In this document: positions 49,675 through 58,674 of the stretch, piece after piece
How the letters are laid out: each line of letters opens with the position of its first letter
Numbering within the stretch: position 1 is the first letter of the stretch
DNA from: Hyphococcus sp.
GTDB taxonomy: Bacteria; Pseudomonadota; Alphaproteobacteria; Caulobacterales; Parvularculaceae
Length of the DNA stretch: 64,000 bases
Assembly (NCBI GenBank): GCA_028289605.1
Contig: JANQON010000003.1
Span: forward strand, 310,001 to 374,000
Direction: 5' to 3'
Made by a program: the position numbers and the translations under genes
The notes under the pieces: model-generated
The model's database searches: none
The model's input: only the letters and a program-made list of their open reading frames with translations
What the model was told of the DNA's origin: nothing

Positions 49675-52557
49675 ATGACCGGGTCCAAAGCCCTGTGCGA
49701 TCAAATCCTCCGCGCGCCGCGTCCCTATGACCCGGCCGCCGCCGCGCGGCTTAAGGACGCCTGGGGCGCGCGGTGGGCCTCGCTCAGCGCCAACGAGGCC
49801 GCGCTGGTTGAAGGGGTCGCGGGGTGCTCGCCATATTTGCGCCGCATGATGCAGCGCGACGCCGAAGCGGCAATGGCGATCCTGCGCAGCGCCCCGTCGG
49901 ACGTCCTTGCGCAGATCAACGCCGACATGGCGGGTCTCGCCGCAACCGACGCGGCTGAGGCGATGCAAAAAATGCGGGCTGCGAAGAACAAAGCCGCGCT
50001 CGCCATTGCGCTCGCCGATATCGCAGGCGTGGGCGATGCGATGACTGCTGCGCAGGCGGTTTCGGATTTCGCCGACGCTGCGGTGGACGCGGCGATACGG
50101 ACCGCGGCGCTGAAAAACGGCCTCGGGACCGCCGCCGGGATTGCGGCGCTCGCCATGGGCAAACTCGGCGCACATGAACTCAACTATTCAAGCGACATCG
50201 ATCTGATCGTCATCTATGAACCCTCGGCGATGGCGTTTGCAAACGCTGTCGACGCCAAGGCCGCCGCCGTCGCCGTCGCCAAGGACATGGTCGCAATTCT
50301 ACAAAGTCAGACGGCGGAGGGTTACGTCTTCCGAACAGACTTGCGGCTGCGTCCCGATCCCGGCGTCTCCGCTCTGGCCATCTCCGCCACCGCGGCGGAA
50401 GCCTATTACGAGTCCTTCGGCCAGAACTGGGAGCGCATGGCGTTTATCAAGGCGCGCGCCCATGCCGGCGATATCGCCGTCGGCGAACAGTTTCTGCAAT
50501 CGCTGCGGCCGTTTGTGTGGCGCAAATTTCTCGACTACGCCGCGATCGAAGACGTCAAGGGCGTCAAACGCCAGATCCATTCCGCCAAGGGCGGCGGCGA
50601 TATCGAATTCGCCGGACATGACGTCAAAACCGGGCGCGGCGGCATCCGCGAGATCGAGTTTTTCGCACAGACCCAACAGCTGATCCTTGGCGGCAAGAAC
50701 AAGGCGTTGCGTTCGCGCGGGACGTTGGACGCGCTCGCGGTGCTGGCGGCGCACCGACATGTTTCGTCGAAAACCGAGCGCGAATTGAGCGACGCTTATC
50801 ATTACCTGCGCCATGTCGAGCACCGCTTGCAGATGATCAACGACGAGCAGACCCACAAAATCCCCAAACGAGCGGACGATATTGAACGGGCGGCCGTTTT
50901 TATTGGCGAAGAAAACGCGGCGGCGCTGGAAGAAAAATTGATCGGAACGCTGCAATGCGTGAAAGCCCGATATGACGCGCTCTTCGAAGACGACGCGGAA
51001 GACACTGAACAGCCCGGTCCCCTCGTTTTCACCGGCGTTGAAGGCGATCCTGCGACAATCGAAACGCTGAAGACGCTGGGGTTTGCGCGCGCGGAGGACG
51101 TCAGCGCGATCATCCGGCGTTGGCATGCGGGCGGCTTGCGCGCGACGCGGTCGGAACGGGCGCGCAATATTCTGTCGAAGTTGATGGCGCCGTTGCTGTT
51201 GTCCTTGTCGAAGTCAAACGATCCGGACGCCGCCTTTTTCGCCTTTCACGAGTTTGTCGCCGGCCTGCCCGCGGGCGTTCAGGTCTTTTCGCTCCTGGCG
51301 AACAATGTCGCGCTTTTTGATTCCCTGACGGAGCTCATCGTTATCTCGCCGTTTCTCGGGCGCGAAATGTCTAAACGCGGAAATTTTGTTGAGTCGCTTC
51401 TGGAGAACGGGCTGTCCGCGCCGTTGCGTGGGCTTGAAGACTATGAGCGCGACCTTCAAAGTACGCTCAATACCGTAGAACGCTATGAGGCTATCCTGAA
51501 CGCGGTGCGCCGTTGGGCCGGCGAAGCGAAGTTTCAGATCGCCGCCAAACTAGCAGCGGGAACCGAAACGCCGATGGTCGCCGCGGCGCATTTTACCGCC
51601 GTCGCTGCAGCGTGCATCAGAGCCCTGGCGCCGGCGGCGCAGGCGGAGATGGCGCGGCAGCATGGCGCGATCGACGGCGCCTTGTGCGTCGTCGCGCTCG
51701 GCCGCCTCGGCGCCGGTGAAATGACGGCGGCCTCCGACATCGACATCACCTTCGTTTACAACGCAGCCTACGGCGCCGTATCGGGCGGCGGCGAACTGGG
51801 GCGCGCGCTGGACGCGAAGGAGTATTTTACCAGGCTGGTGCGACGGATCGTGACGGCGCTTTCCGCCGCGACCGAGGAAGGCGGGCTCTACGAAGTGGAT
51901 ATGGCGCTGCGTCCGTCGGGCGGCGCAGGTCCCGCAGCGGTCAGTCTCGGCGCCTTCCGCAACTACTATCGGGACGATGCGTGGACGTGGGAGATCATGG
52001 CGTTGACCAAAGCGCAGGTTCTCAATTTTGACACGGATCTGGGTAAGAGTGTTGATGCGGAAATCGAAACGATCCTGCAACGTTCCCGGGACGCGGCCGT
52101 CACCGCGCGGGACGTGAATGACATGCGCCGTCGCCTGCTTGAGGCCAAACCGGGCGCCGGCCCCTGGGACGTTAAACACACGCTGGGCGGGCTCACCGAT
52201 GTTGAGTTTATCGTTCAGTATCTGACGTTGACGACGGCGGTGAACGGACCGCGCCGGCTCCACAGCATGATCGACGGTATCGACCGGCTGCGCAAACAGG
52301 GAACGCTGACGCCCGAGCAGGCGCAGACATTGCGAAAAGCGCAGGTTCTTTTCGATAATGTACTGCACGCATCGCGTGCAGCGACCGGCGATATCTTCGC
52401 GCCCGGCGCCGCCGGAGAAGCCCTGGCGCAGCGGATGGCCGGGCTGTGCGGGGCTCAGACGCTGGACGACGCGGAAGCTGCCCTTTTGTCCTTGCAAAGA
52501 CGGGTAGCGAATGTTTACCGACAAGTGTTAGGCTTCGACCCTGAAGGGGCAGAGTAA
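49675..52557 (+). CDS. glnE: Bifunctional glutamine synthetase adenylyltransferase/adenylyl-removing enzyme
   Basis: 960 aa, standard length. Two nucleotidyltransferase domains: the N-terminal one with GKLGAHELNYSSDIDLIVIY (adenylyl removal) and the C-terminal one with GRLGAGEMTAASDIDITFVY (adenylylation). The intervening helical parts match GlnE (GGIREIEFFAQTQQLILGG; KHTLGGLTDVEFIVQYLTL). It switches glutamine synthetase off and on according to PII signals. Seven bases separate it from the next gene, so it heads a possible four-gene operon. glnE after a two-component pair is a common alphaproteobacterial order. Confidence 0.97.
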   Translation: MTGSKALCDQILRAPRPYDPAAAARLKDAWGARWASLSANEAALVEGVAGCSPYLRRMMQRDAEAAMAILRSAPSDVLAQINADMAGLAATDAAEAMQKMRAAKNKAALAIALADIAGVGDAMTAAQAVSDFADAAVDAAIRTAALKNGLGTAAGIAALAMGKLGAHELNYSSDIDLIVIYEPSAMAFANAVDAKAAAVAVAKDMVAILQSQTAEGYVFRTDLRLRPDPGVSALAISATAAEAYYESFGQNWERMAFIKARAHAGDIAVGEQFLQSLRPFVWRKFLDYAAIEDVKGVKRQIHSAKGGGDIEFAGHDVKTGRGGIREIEFFAQTQQLILGGKNKALRSRGTLDALAVLAAHRHVSSKTERELSDAYHYLRHVEHRLQMINDEQTHKIPKRADDIERAAVFIGEENAAALEEKLIGTLQCVKARYDALFEDDAEDTEQPGPLVFTGVEGDPATIETLKTLGFARAEDVSAIIRRWHAGGLRATRSERARNILSKLMAPLLLSLSKSNDPDAAFFAFHEFVAGLPAGVQVFSLLANNVALFDSLTELIVISPFLGREMSKRGNFVESLLENGLSAPLRGLEDYERDLQSTLNTVERYEAILNAVRRWAGEAKFQIAAKLAAGTETPMVAAAHFTAVAAACIRALAPAAQAEMARQHGAIDGALCVVALGRLGAGEMTAASDIDITFVYNAAYGAVSGGGELGRALDAKEYFTRLVRRIVTALSAATEEGGLYEVDMALRPSGGAGPAAVSLGAFRNYYRDDAWTWEIMALTKAQVLNFDTDLGKSVDAEIETILQRSRDAAVTARDVNDMRRRLLEAKPGAGPWDVKHTLGGLTDVEFIVQYLTLTTAVNGPRRLHSMIDGIDRLRKQGTLTPEQAQTLRKAQVLFDNVLHASRAATGDIFAPGAAGEALAQRMAGLCGAQTLDDAEAALLSLQRRVANVYRQVLGFDPEGAE

Positions 52558-52564
52558 GCAGTTC

Positions 52565-53863
52565 ATGGCGGCGAATTACGACCTGCTGGTAGTCGGCGAA
52601 GATGCGCCAAGCCTGTGCGCCGCAGCGGCGGCGGCGAAGGCCGGCGCATCCGTTCTGCTCGCCCCGACCCGAAAGGCGCCGGCGCCGCGTGCTCCGTCCG
52701 TATGCGATATTCCAAATTTTGTATGGCGCCGCCTTGAGCTTCAGGATTACGGTCTGCAGCTGGAGCCGATCAGCGCACGGATTACGCTGTTGGAAGACGG
52801 CGTCACCGCCTCGTCCCAGCGCAGTCCCGAAGACACAGCTGACGCGCTCGTCGACATTGACGAGGACGCAGCCGCGCTGTGGCCGGCGTTTGTGGAGGAA
52901 ATGCGCGCGCTCGGCGTCGACGCAGCCGGGGTCGAAACCGACGGCGTCTCTTGCGCCCTGCCGGACGTCATGGACATCGGGGTCCTGTCCGCGCTTGGAC
53001 GCGCCAGCGGCGCGGCGTCGGAGTTGCTCGACGATTATCTGAACGGCGGACCGTTAAGCGCCCATGTGAGCGCCCACGCCTTGTCGCTGTCGGGACAGAG
53101 CGGCGAGGAAGCCGGTTCCGCGCTGGTGTTGCCGGAATTTTTCGACGAGCATGGCTGGCGCGTGCGCGCAGCGCCAGGATCGCGGTCGGTGTTCGGCGCC
53201 TTGCGCCGGGTGTGTGATGCGGCCGGAGTCGAAACGGCGCCGAAGGCTGTCTTGGAAGCCCATGCGGACAGCGGCCGCTACAACAATCTTGTGTTCGGCG
53301 ACGAGGTGAAACGAAAGGCGCGGCGCATTTTCTTCGCAACGCCCGACGCCGCCGAGGCCGTCGGATATGCAGCGCCCGGCGCCTATAACGGCGCGCGCGC
53401 CGTGTTGCGCTTGTCCTTGCGCGGCGAAATCGAGCTTCCCGCCGGCGATGAACACGCGCTCTTTCAGATCATCGACAGTGCAGCGGATCTGCGTGAGGCG
53501 CGCGATGCGGCGCTTGACGGCCGACTGAGCGACCGCCCTCCGGTCGCCTTTGAAATGACGGACAAGGGCGACATCATCGCTTACACGTCATTTGTTCCCA
53601 AACGTTTGCGCGATGACGATGAATGGCGCGACTGGACGGGGCAGGACCGCCAGGCGCTGACCAAAGTCATCATCGACCGGCTGGCGAGCCGGATCGACGG
53701 CTTGCGCGATCGCGTCCGCCGGCGCGAGCTCGTGGTCTTCGCCGAAGAACAGGACGGCGCCGGTCCCTTCGACAATGCGCAGAACATTGTGCTTCAGCCC
53801 AAACGGCACAACGCCGTCGCCGCCGCCGTTTCGCTCGTCGACAAAGTGCTTGCCGATGAGTGA
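52565..53863 (+). CDS. FAD-dependent oxidoreductase-like protein with degenerate nucleotide loop
   Basis: 432 aa. The N-terminus (YDLLVVGEDAPSLCAAAAAA then KAGASVLL) is a Rossmann beta-alpha-beta unit in which the usual GxGxxG glycines are mostly lost, so FAD binding is doubtful. The rest resembles the phytoene-dehydrogenase/amine-oxidase fold (GSRSVFGALRRVCDAAGVET; ARRIFFATPDAAEAVGYAAP). It overlaps the next gene, an intact homolog, by eight bases. It may be a non-catalytic partner subunit of that protein (inference). Substrate unknown. Confidence 0.7.
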   Translation: MAANYDLLVVGEDAPSLCAAAAAAKAGASVLLAPTRKAPAPRAPSVCDIPNFVWRRLELQDYGLQLEPISARITLLEDGVTASSQRSPEDTADALVDIDEDAAALWPAFVEEMRALGVDAAGVETDGVSCALPDVMDIGVLSALGRASGAASELLDDYLNGGPLSAHVSAHALSLSGQSGEEAGSALVLPEFFDEHGWRVRAAPGSRSVFGALRRVCDAAGVETAPKAVLEAHADSGRYNNLVFGDEVKRKARRIFFATPDAAEAVGYAAPGAYNGARAVLRLSLRGEIELPAGDEHALFQIIDSAADLREARDAALDGRLSDRPPVAFEMTDKGDIIAYTSFVPKRLRDDDEWRDWTGQDRQALTKVIIDRLASRIDGLRDRVRRRELVVFAEEQDGAGPFDNAQNIVLQPKRHNAVAAAVSLVDKVLADE

Positions 53864-55424
53864 GGAAGCCGGGGCCGGCGGGCGGTCGCGCATTGAAGGA
53901 GGCGTTGACGCGATTGTCGTCGGCGGCGGCCCGGACGGTCTCGTCGCGGCGGCCTATCTCGCGCGATCCGGTCGGCGTACGGTCATTTTCGAATCGACAG
54001 GCGAGCTCGGGCTGCCGGTGCGCAAACGGGAAATGGGCGCGCGCCGGTTTGCGGGCGCATCGGACGGCGAGCACTTGATCCACGCTCTCGATCCGCATGT
54101 TATTGACGATCTTGATCTCTATCGTCACGGCGTTTCCTATGCGTCGCGGCGTCTTGAAACGACCTATATTTTCAAAACCGGCGAACGTCTCACCCTGCGC
54201 GGCGATCTGCGCGAGCCGATGCACGATCTTGAGGATACGGCGGATGCGTTGGGGCGGTTTGCAACGGGGATGTTCGCCGCCGCCGCCCAATTACGCCCCC
54301 TGACGTCGGGAGCGGCGGGCGGCGCTCAGGAAATTGCAAACGCTCTTTCCGGCGACGTGTCGGAATTTCCCGGCGGCGCCGGCGCTGCGCTTATTCAGTC
54401 TGCAGAGGACGTCTTCGACCGATATTTCGCCGAAGGTCCGCTGCGCGACGCATTGACCGCGGAAGCGGCGTTCCGCAGCGCGTTGCCGCCTCACGAACAA
54501 TCCAGTTTCTCGCAATTGCTGGCGAGGTGGGCCGGCGAGGTGTCGGGATTGCAGGGGGCGGTCGGATATCCCGAAGGCGGCGCCGTCGCCATTGTCGAGG
54601 CGCTGCGGCGCTCAGCACAGAGAACCGGCGTCGATATTCGCGCATCGACGGAAGTCACTGAAATTCTCATTGAAAAGGACGCAGCCGCCGGCGTCGTTCT
54701 CAGCGACGGCGGCCAGGTGCGTGCGCCGATCGTTGTGTCCGCCCTTGATGCGCATACGACCTATATGTCGCTCATCGGTCCGGAGGCGCTCGATGTCGCT
54801 TTTCAGCGCGATATCGCCATGCGGCGCGCACCCATCGCAACGGTGCAACTGCATGTGGTGCTGGCCGATGCGCCGGATGATGAAGACGCGCGGGGAGAAT
54901 TGTCCCGCAGGCTGGTCTACGCGCCGCCGCCCGATGACGTTCGCCGGGCGTTTTCAGCGACGCGCCGGGGCGAGATTCCGAACGACTTGATCATCGAAGC
55001 CATCGCCGTCGACGCCTTCGAAGAAGAGTGGCCGGAAGGCAAAATGCAGCTCTCGGTGCTGGCCCATCCTCTGCCGCTCGACGCAGACGCAAACGAACAG
55101 CGGCGTGAGGAGACGCGGGCCGCGATTGTCGCTTCGCTCGAAAAGATGTTGCCCGGCGCCGGCGAGCGTATCGAAGACGACGCTCTCGTCACGCCGCATG
55201 ATCTCGCAGGACGCGGCGGCGGCGCACTGCATGCGTTTTCCGCAAGGGAGGGATTGTTGCGCCAGTTGTCCCTCGCCGCGGTGACCCGTTCAGCGTGCAA
55301 TATCGGCGGTCTTTATTTTTGCGGCCCGGAAGCGCAGCTTGGTTACGGCCTCAACGGCGCCGCCGGCCGGGCCGCGGCGCGCGCAGCGCTGAAAAAAGCG
55401 AAACGATCCGGAGCCGCGCCGTGA
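53856..55424 (+). CDS. Phytoene-dehydrogenase-like NAD(P)/FAD-dependent oxidoreductase
   Basis: 522 aa from the ATG at 53856, which overlaps the previous stop. An intact FAD loop lies near residues 20-45 (DAIVVGGGPDGLVAAAYLAR). The middle (YPEGGAVAIVEALRRSAQRT) and C-terminus (NIGGLYFCGPEAQLGYGLNG AAGR) match the CrtI/amine-oxidase class. No carotenoid gene is adjacent, so carotenoid chemistry is not implied. It is coupled to the upstream degenerate homolog and the downstream GcvT-like gene. The set suggests oxidation of a C-N or C-C bond with one-carbon transfer (inference). Confidence 0.87.
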   Translation: MSEEAGAGGRSRIEGGVDAIVVGGGPDGLVAAAYLARSGRRTVIFESTGELGLPVRKREMGARRFAGASDGEHLIHALDPHVIDDLDLYRHGVSYASRRLETTYIFKTGERLTLRGDLREPMHDLEDTADALGRFATGMFAAAAQLRPLTSGAAGGAQEIANALSGDVSEFPGGAGAALIQSAEDVFDRYFAEGPLRDALTAEAAFRSALPPHEQSSFSQLLARWAGEVSGLQGAVGYPEGGAVAIVEALRRSAQRTGVDIRASTEVTEILIEKDAAAGVVLSDGGQVRAPIVVSALDAHTTYMSLIGPEALDVAFQRDIAMRRAPIATVQLHVVLADAPDDEDARGELSRRLVYAPPPDDVRRAFSATRRGEIPNDLIIEAIAVDAFEEEWPEGKMQLSVLAHPLPLDADANEQRREETRAAIVASLEKMLPGAGERIEDDALVTPHDLAGRGGGALHAFSAREGLLRQLSLAAVTRSACNIGGLYFCGPEAQLGYGLNGAAGRAAARAALKKAKRSGAAP

Positions 55425-56563
55425 TCTTTCCCGTCGACGACCTGCTTGCGGACCGGCCGAAACCGACCCCCCTTTATGCGGCGGCGGCCTCGGTCAGCGA
55501 AGCGAATATCTGGACGTCGATCAACGGGTTCGCCGCCGCGCGCGTGTTTGACAATGTCGAAACCGAATACCGCGCCGCCAAGGACGGCGCCGTCATCGCC
55601 GACTTCGGTCCGCTGTCGCGTTACGCCGTACGCGGAGAAAGCGCCGCGGCCCTGTTGACGCGGGTCGCCACGGCGCCGGCCTTCACCCTGTCGCCGGGAG
55701 AAAGCGCGCGCGGGCTTATGCTCGACGACGCCGGCGGGGTGCTTGATCTTGCGGAGATTTCCCGTCTGACGGACGATCTTTTCCTGATGACGACGCCGTC
55801 GCCTCAGCCGCGGGCGTTGCAGCTCGCCGCCCGGGGGCTCAATGTCCAGGTCGAGAATATTTCGCGCGCAGTGGCGGCGATCGGCGTTTTGGGCGCCGGG
55901 GCGAATGAGGCGCTGGCGGCGGCCGGCCTGAAAATTCCCGGCGATCATGTCGCCGCCTCCGCCGTGTTGCGCGGGGTGGAAACCGCCGCCCGTCCGGTGC
56001 AGTTCGGCGCCCTGCCGGGGGCGGAGCTGATTTTTCCGGCCGATGACGCGCTCACCGTCTGGGAACGGTTGATGCGCCGCGCGTCGGTGCGCCCGATCGG
56101 CCTCGACGCCATGGAGGTCCTGCGGATTGAAAGCGGCGCGCCGCGGCCCGGATCGGACTTTGTCACCCGTCCGCCGCGGTCGGGCGCGCGCCGCATGCTG
56201 CCGGTGGAAATCGGCCTGCCCCATCTGGCGCCCCTCGACAGCGGTTGGTTCAACGGCCGCCGGTCGCTGCGATACCAGTCGGCGGCGCCGGAGCATTTTC
56301 TGGTCGCCCTGGCGATCGACGGCGACCGGGTCCTGCCGGGCGCGGCGGTCTATTGCGGCGGCAAGCCGGCGGGCCGGATCACCTCGTGCGCCTGGTCGCC
56401 GGCGGTGCGCCGGGCCATCGGATTCGCCTCGATCACGGCGGCAAGTATCGGAAAAAGAGGGGAAATTGCCGTTTCCGACCATCTTGGCGATCTCCGCGGC
56501 GCGCGCCTGTTGGACACCGCCGAAAGCCGTCTCGCCGCGGCGTTTTCCGAGGCCCAGTCCTGA
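55421..56563 (+). CDS. GcvT/YgfZ-like aminomethyltransferase-fold protein
   Basis: 380 aa, GTG start within the overlap GTGA with the previous stop. The aminomethyltransferase fold is shown by FDNVETEYRAAKDGAVIADF, SRYAVRGESAAALLTRVA, GLMLDDAGGVLDLAEISRLT and GLDAMEVLRIESGAPRPGSD, followed by a C-terminal barrel (GRITSCAWSPAVRRAIGFAS). GcvT proteins use tetrahydrofolate to take a one-carbon unit; similar domains occur in sarcosine and dimethylglycine oxidases beside FAD domains. The other glycine-cleavage genes are absent here. With the two FAD genes it probably forms one functional unit. Confidence 0.85.
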   Translation: MIFPVDDLLADRPKPTPLYAAAASVSEANIWTSINGFAAARVFDNVETEYRAAKDGAVIADFGPLSRYAVRGESAAALLTRVATAPAFTLSPGESARGLMLDDAGGVLDLAEISRLTDDLFLMTTPSPQPRALQLAARGLNVQVENISRAVAAIGVLGAGANEALAAAGLKIPGDHVAASAVLRGVETAARPVQFGALPGAELIFPADDALTVWERLMRRASVRPIGLDAMEVLRIESGAPRPGSDFVTRPPRSGARRMLPVEIGLPHLAPLDSGWFNGRRSLRYQSAAPEHFLVALAIDGDRVLPGAAVYCGGKPAGRITSCAWSPAVRRAIGFASITAASIGKRGEIAVSDHLGDLRGARLLDTAESRLAAAFSEAQS

Positions 56564-56641
56564 GCGACGGAATTGGCGTCCCCGCACGTTAAAGATGCGG
56601 CTGGACAATCCGGGCCGAAAAGAAATGGAGACGAGAACGAC

Positions 56642-57064
56642 ATGAAGAAAACAGCAATCGCCCTAGCAGCGGGATTGAGCGCCGCCGCCCTGGCTGCTGC
56701 AGCGTTCGCAGCGCCGGGCGACAAGGGAAGCCGGTTTGAGCGCTTGGACGCCAATGGCGACGGCAAGGTCACCGCTGAAGAGATGGCCGCCCGCAACGAA
56801 GCGTTGATCAATGACGCTGACCGCAATGGCGACGGCGCCCTGACCGAGAGCGAAATGCGCGAATTCCGCGAAGCCAAGCGCGCAGAGATGCGCCGGCTGC
56901 GGAATCCCGATAAAAACAATGACGGCGTTGTCGATCGCGCCGAATATGACAGGGCGTCCGCCGAGCGCTTCGAAAGGCTCGACAAAAACGGCGACGGCGT
57001 TCTGTCGGAAGACGAGCGCGAGCGGCGTCGGGGCCATCGCGGCCATGGTCGTCGCGGCGGCTAA
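56642..57064 (+). CDS. Secreted EF-hand calcium-binding protein
   Basis: 140 aa from the ATG at 56642 after GGAGACGAG. A signal peptide covers residues 1-23 (IALAAGLSAAALAAAAFAAP). Four EF-hand loops follow: DANGDGKVTAEE, DRNGDGALTESE, DKNNDGVVDRAE and DKNGDGVLSEDE, all with the calcium-binding Asp/Asn pattern. The C-terminus is basic (RERRRGHRGHGRRGG). It is likely a periplasmic calcium buffer or sensor. Its stop lies 49 bases before the ECF sigma gene, so it may belong to that stress unit. Confidence 0.93.
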   Translation: MKKTAIALAAGLSAAALAAAAFAAPGDKGSRFERLDANGDGKVTAEEMAARNEALINDADRNGDGALTESEMREFREAKRAEMRRLRNPDKNNDGVVDRAEYDRASAERFERLDKNGDGVLSEDERERRRGHRGHGRRGG

Positions 57065-57112
57065 ACTGAACCTGCGGGGTGCGGCGCCTGATCGGCGCCG
57101 CGGTCTCGCACT

Positions 57113-57727
57113 TTGCGGGCGCGCATCGATTTGGGATTTGCGGCGGACAGCGATGAAGCGCTCGTCAAGCGAGCGGGAGAGGGTGACCGGCAGGCGGCGT
57201 CCTTTCTTGTCGCGCGGCATACGGACAAAATCTATGCAGTGTGTTTTCGGACCCTTCGCAATCGCGCCGCCGCCGAGGATGCAACGCAGGAGACGTTTCT
57301 GCGCCTCTGGGTCAACGCATCGAAATGGCGTCCGCAAGGCGCGAAGTTTGAAACTTGGCTTTATCGGGTGGCCATGAACATCTGTCTGGATCAGTTGCGT
57401 AAGACCAAGCGAGAGGCGCCGGAAGAGGCCGCCCCTGAGCGCGCCGATTCCGCCCCGCGGCAGGACGATGCGCTGCTCGCCGGTGAAAAGCGCCTGGCGG
57501 TGGACGAGGCGCTGGAGACCTTGCCCGCCCGTCAGCGCGCCGCGATCAGTTTGTGCCACTACCAGGAGCTGTCGAATATCGACGCTGCGGAGGTAATGGG
57601 CGTCAGCGTCGAAGCGCTGGAATCATTGCTCGCCAGAGGACGGCGGGCGTTGCGCGATCGGCTGATGCCGATGCGAGAGAGTTTAACCGGAAAGATGAGC
57701 GATGACCCGTCCGCAAACTGGGGATAA
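57113..57727 (+). CDS. ECF-type sigma factor
   Basis: 204 aa from a TTG at 57113; this start is uncertain because no ribosome site is clear and no in-frame ATG precedes region 2. Region 2 is KIYAVCFRTLRNRAAAEDAT, QETFLRLWVNAS, with KFETWLYRVAMNICLDQLRK. Region 4 is AVDEALETLPARQRAAISLC, YQELSNIDAAEVMGVSVEAL. It directs RNA polymerase to a stress regulon. The overlapping downstream gene encodes a membrane protein of the type that holds such factors inactive. Confidence 0.93.
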   Translation: MRARIDLGFAADSDEALVKRAGEGDRQAASFLVARHTDKIYAVCFRTLRNRAAAEDATQETFLRLWVNASKWRPQGAKFETWLYRVAMNICLDQLRKTKREAPEEAAPERADSAPRQDDALLAGEKRLAVDEALETLPARQRAAISLCHYQELSNIDAAEVMGVSVEALESLLARGRRALRDRLMPMRESLTGKMSDDPSANWG

Positions 57728-58181
57728 AGAACTGGCGGCCGCCAAAAACTGCATCGACGCCTATGGCGGCGATATCGAACGGTGGCCGGAAGATGCGCGC
57801 AACGCCTATGGCGCGCTCGCCATGAGCGATGCGCTGGCGTCGGAACGCGAGGCCGCCCTGGCGCTGGACGCATTCCTGGATGCGGCGACGGCGCCGAAAA
57901 CGGCGGATGATCTGCAGCGTCGCATCCTCGCCGATTATCGTCCGCCCGCGGACCGGACTGGCTGGCTCGGCGCAATCTCCGCGTCGCTCTATGGTCTTGG
58001 CGGGTTCTTACGTCCCGCGCCGGTGGGCGCCTTTGCGAGCCTCGCGATTGCGGGCTTTATCGCAGGGGCCGTGACGGACGGCGGCGCTCTCGATCCTGAG
58101 ATCGAAGCCTACGCCTATCTTGAGACGGACGGTTTTGCCGAGGCAGCCGATAACGAGGAGTTTCCATGGGGCGCGGACTGA
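57702..58181 (+). CDS. Membrane protein, probable anti-sigma factor
   Basis: 159 aa, overlapping the sigma gene by 26 bases. A cytoplasmic part of about 100 residues (LAAAKNCIDAYGGDIERWPE then DARNAYGALA) precedes one membrane helix (PAPVGAFASLAIAGFIAGAV) and an acidic periplasmic tail (DPEIEAYAYLETDGFAEAAD). No zinc-binding anti-sigma (ZAS) Cys/His motif is seen. The anti-sigma role is inferred from position, overlap and topology only. Confidence 0.75.
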   Translation: MTRPQTGDKELAAAKNCIDAYGGDIERWPEDARNAYGALAMSDALASEREAALALDAFLDAATAPKTADDLQRRILADYRPPADRTGWLGAISASLYGLGGFLRPAPVGAFASLAIAGFIAGAVTDGGALDPEIEAYAYLETDGFAEAADNEEFPWGAD

Positions 58182-58651
58182 TGATCGTGCTGGCGGCGTC
58201 GTTGGGATTGAATTTCTTCGTCGCGGGCTTCCTTTTTCATGGGCGGGTGAACCCGACGCCGCCGCCGCCGCCGGTTGCGGAAGGAGCCGGATTCGGCAAT
58301 CCGCGCGGCGTCATGCGGCTGGTCGGAGAGCTCCCTCCGGAAAGCCGGCGAGCGTTCCGCCGTGAGATCCGCGGCGCCCTGCCCGGCATGCGCGAGATGA
58401 ACGGCCGCATGCGGATCTTGCAGCAGGAGCTTCGCATGCTGATCGAAGCGGAAGAATGGGACGCGGACGCTGTCGCCGCCAAGATGGCGGAAATTCGCGC
58501 GTTGAGAGCGGCGCAAACCGAGGCTTTTGACGGCGCTTTCGCCGCCGCGCTCGAGGCGGTTTCCGTAGAAGACCGCCGGCGTCTTTTGGAAATGGCTGAG
58601 CGGCGGCGCGCTGAACGCCGCGAACGCTGGCGCGAGCGCCGCGGCGAATAG
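58166..58651 (+). CDS. CpxP/Spy-like periplasmic heavy-metal sensor
   Basis: 161 aa, overlapping the previous gene by 16 bases. An N-terminal membrane helix (MIVLAASLGLNFFVAGFLFH) anchors a periplasmic helical domain (ESRRAFRREIRGALPGMREM; LRMLIEAEEWDADAVAAKMA; LRAAQTEAFDGAFAAALEAV). It resembles the CpxP/Spy/CnrX group of stress sensors and chaperones. It ends in a long Arg/Glu-rich helix. With the sigma and anti-sigma-like proteins it forms a three-gene envelope-stress module. Confidence 0.88.
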   Translation: MGRGLMIVLAASLGLNFFVAGFLFHGRVNPTPPPPPVAEGAGFGNPRGVMRLVGELPPESRRAFRREIRGALPGMREMNGRMRILQQELRMLIEAEEWDADAVAAKMAEIRALRAAQTEAFDGAFAAALEAVSVEDRRRLLEMAERRRAERRERWRERRGE

Positions 58652-58674
58652 GCGCCAGCTTTATTCGGCGGCCC

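Noticed and set aside
53856-55424. Carotenoid biosynthesis (CrtI)
   Set aside because: The fold fits, but no other carotenoid gene is near and the partners are a homolog and a GcvT-like protein.
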